Positions 52,844 through 53,545 of a stretch of 53,545 bases of DNA are shown here, piece after piece (position 1 is the stretch's first letter; every line of letters begins with the position of its first letter). The DNA is taken from NCBI RefSeq assembly GCF_020171655.1, contig NZ_JAIVAC010000006.1, positions 1 through 53,545 on the forward strand, in the 5' to 3' direction. Made by a program: the position numbers and the translations under genes. Source of the DNA: Exiguobacterium aestuarii. GTDB lineage: Bacteria > Bacillota > Bacilli > Exiguobacteriales > Exiguobacteriaceae. The notes beneath the pieces are model-generated. The model ran no database searches. It had not been told where the DNA came from and worked only from the letters and a program-made list of their open reading frames with translations.

Positions 52844-53320
52844 TTATCCCCCATTACGATAACGAAGTACTTTCATCAGTGCCAGCAATTGTTGACGTCG
52901 AATAAAAGAGCGATCATCAACTCGTAAGTTTAATGCTTCATCTGATAAGAGATGGTAAATCAATTGCGCTTCTTGTTCGTGCATCATTTGTTCTTCCACT
53001 AATCGCACGAGCACATTTTCAACGAGTTGTTCATTCAAACGTGGATGCTCATGAATGATATCCATCAAACTAGAGAGCACATCTTGTTTTTCATGTAAGA
53101 TGACGCGTCGGATCCGAATATATCCACCGCCACCTCGTTTACTTTCTACTAAATATCCTTTTTCGACGGTAAAACGTGTGTTGATGACATAATTGATTTG
53201 GGATGGGACACATTCGAATCGTTGCGCGATATCTTGGCGTTTAATCTCGATTGCATTTGCCTGACTTTCCTTCAATACTTGCTTCAAATACTGTTCGATA
53301 ACATCCGAAATATTTCTCAT
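52844..53320 (-). CDS. ctsR: transcriptional repressor CtsR
   Basis: A 158-residue dimeric repressor of class III heat-shock genes. Winged-helix domain with RFECVPSQINYVINTRFT and the glycine-rich wing SKRGGGGYIRIRRV, which senses heat and carries arginines targeted by McsB. The ATG at 53320 aligns with the family start (MRNISDVIEQYLKQV). An in-frame GTG three codons earlier overlaps the ribosome site AGAGGGTGG. Confidence 0.97.
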   Translation of the reverse strand: MRNISDVIEQYLKQVLKESQANAIEIKRQDIAQRFECVPSQINYVINTRFTVEKGYLVESKRGGGGYIRIRRVILHEKQDVLSSLMDIIHEHPRLNEQLVENVLVRLVEEQMMHEQEAQLIYHLLSDEALNLRVDDRSFIRRQQLLALMKVLRYRNGG

Positions 53321-53331
53321 CTCCACCACCC

Positions 53332-53355
53332 TCTGACCATCTTTGACTTTTGACT
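53332..53355 (-). promoter_or_regulatory. CtsR operator (three heptads)
   Basis: The minus strand reads AGTCAAA-AGTCAAA-gat-GGTCAGA. The last two heptads fit the CtsR box (A/G)GTCAAA-nAn-(A/G)GTCAAA with one mismatch, and an extra heptad abuts upstream. It lies just downstream of the ctsR -10 box, so bound CtsR would block its own operon. Confidence 0.85.
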
Positions 53356-53357
53356 AT

Positions 53358-53385
53358 ATTTTATCATTGATTTAAAAAAAGGCAA
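53358..53385 (-). promoter_or_regulatory. ctsR operon promoter
   Basis: Minus-strand -35 TTGCCT (53380-53385), 16-bp spacer ending in TGA, and -10 TAAAAT (53358-53363), an extended -10 sigma-A promoter. The CtsR operator starts 3 bp downstream of the -10. Confidence 0.8.
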
Positions 53386-53426
53386 ACGAAAAGCGATGCT
53401 CTCATAGAGAGCACCGCCAATCAATT

Positions 53427-53456
53427 AAAAAAACGACCGAGCGTATGCTCGGTCGT
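53427..53456 (-). terminator. rRNA operon terminator
   Basis: On the minus strand ACGACCGAGC pairs with GCTCGGTCGT around an ATAC loop, followed by seven T. A strong intrinsic terminator for the 5S-ending rRNA operon at the right edge. Confidence 0.95.
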
Positions 53457-53469
53457 CCTCTCTGTTGTT

Positions 53470-53545
53470 GCCTGGCAACGTCCTATCCTCACAGGGGGAG
53501 ATCCCCCAACTACTTTCGGCGCTGAGACGCTTAACTTCCGTGTTC
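53470..53545 (-). rRNA. 5S rRNA, 3' part (partial)
   Basis: The minus strand reads GAACACGGAAGTTAAGC ... GTAGTTGGGGGATCTCCCCC ... AGGACGTTGCCAGGC, the loop C/helix III and helix IV/V regions and 3' strand of a Bacillota 5S rRNA. About 76 nt of the usual 116 are in the window. The 3' end is approximate. No tRNA gene follows before the terminator. Confidence 0.95.

Overview
The window is a 53.5 kb stretch of housekeeping DNA from a low-GC Gram-positive bacterium (Bacillota, order Bacillales). Gene order is close to that of the Bacillus subtilis origin-proximal region. Protein sequences, the non-zinc S14 in the spc cluster, and the lack of the sporulation genes found here in Bacillus (cwlD, gerD, pdaB) make Exiguobacterium or a close relative the most likely source. 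That is an inference from memory of the families, not a database result. Every gene I can support lies on the minus strand, so the region reads from right to left. It is bounded by two rRNA operons in the same orientation: the 3' part of a 5S gene and its terminator at the right edge, and tandem rrn promoters plus the first bases of a 16S gene at the left edge. I saw no tRNA, transposon, CRISPR array or phage gene. Layout in the direction of transcription (descending coordinates): (1) 53.3-47.4 kb, heat-shock and repair cluster ctsR-mcsA-mcsB-clpC-radA, with a CtsR operator on the first promoter. (2) 47.4-43.6 kb, a PIN/TRAM membrane protein (yacL), ispD, ispF and gltX. (3) 43.6-39.4 kb, a cysteine T-box followed by cysE-cysS-mrnC-rlmB-rae1. 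(4) 39.3-37.5 kb, sigH, then rpmG-secE-nusG. (5) 37.5-35 kb, rplK-rplA and rplJ-rplL with L1-type and L10-type leaders. (6) 34.9-27 kb, an rRNA methyltransferase-like gene, rpoB and rpoC. (7) 26.7-22.2 kb, the str genes rpsL-rpsG-fusA-tuf. (8) 22.2-21.6 kb, an orphan nucleotidyltransferase-fold gene between the tuf terminator and the S10 promoters. (9) 21.5-3.9 kb, the S10-spc-alpha ribosomal protein cluster with secY, adk, map, infA, rpoA and rplQ, running on into ecfA1-ecfA2-ecfT-truA. (10) 3.2-0.4 kb, rplM-rpsI from their own promoter, then salA-kbaA, then the next rrn promoters. The genes jointly supply ribosomes, RNA polymerase, translation factors, the Sec core, two tRNA synthetases, cysteine and isoprenoid precursor enzymes, and protein quality control. 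Control is mostly by RNA: T-box, L10 leader with attenuator, two L1-binding mimics, a presumed L13 leader, and several intercistronic hairpins and attenuator-like terminators. The informative departures from the Bacillus layout are the unrelated gene in the tuf-rpsJ slot, loss of disA between radA and yacL, loss of the L7Ae-type gene between rpoC and rpsL, a zinc-free S14, a shortened McsA, and kbaA kept without its sporulation neighbours. I did not find a wholly new system; the novelty is in local architecture and regulation.
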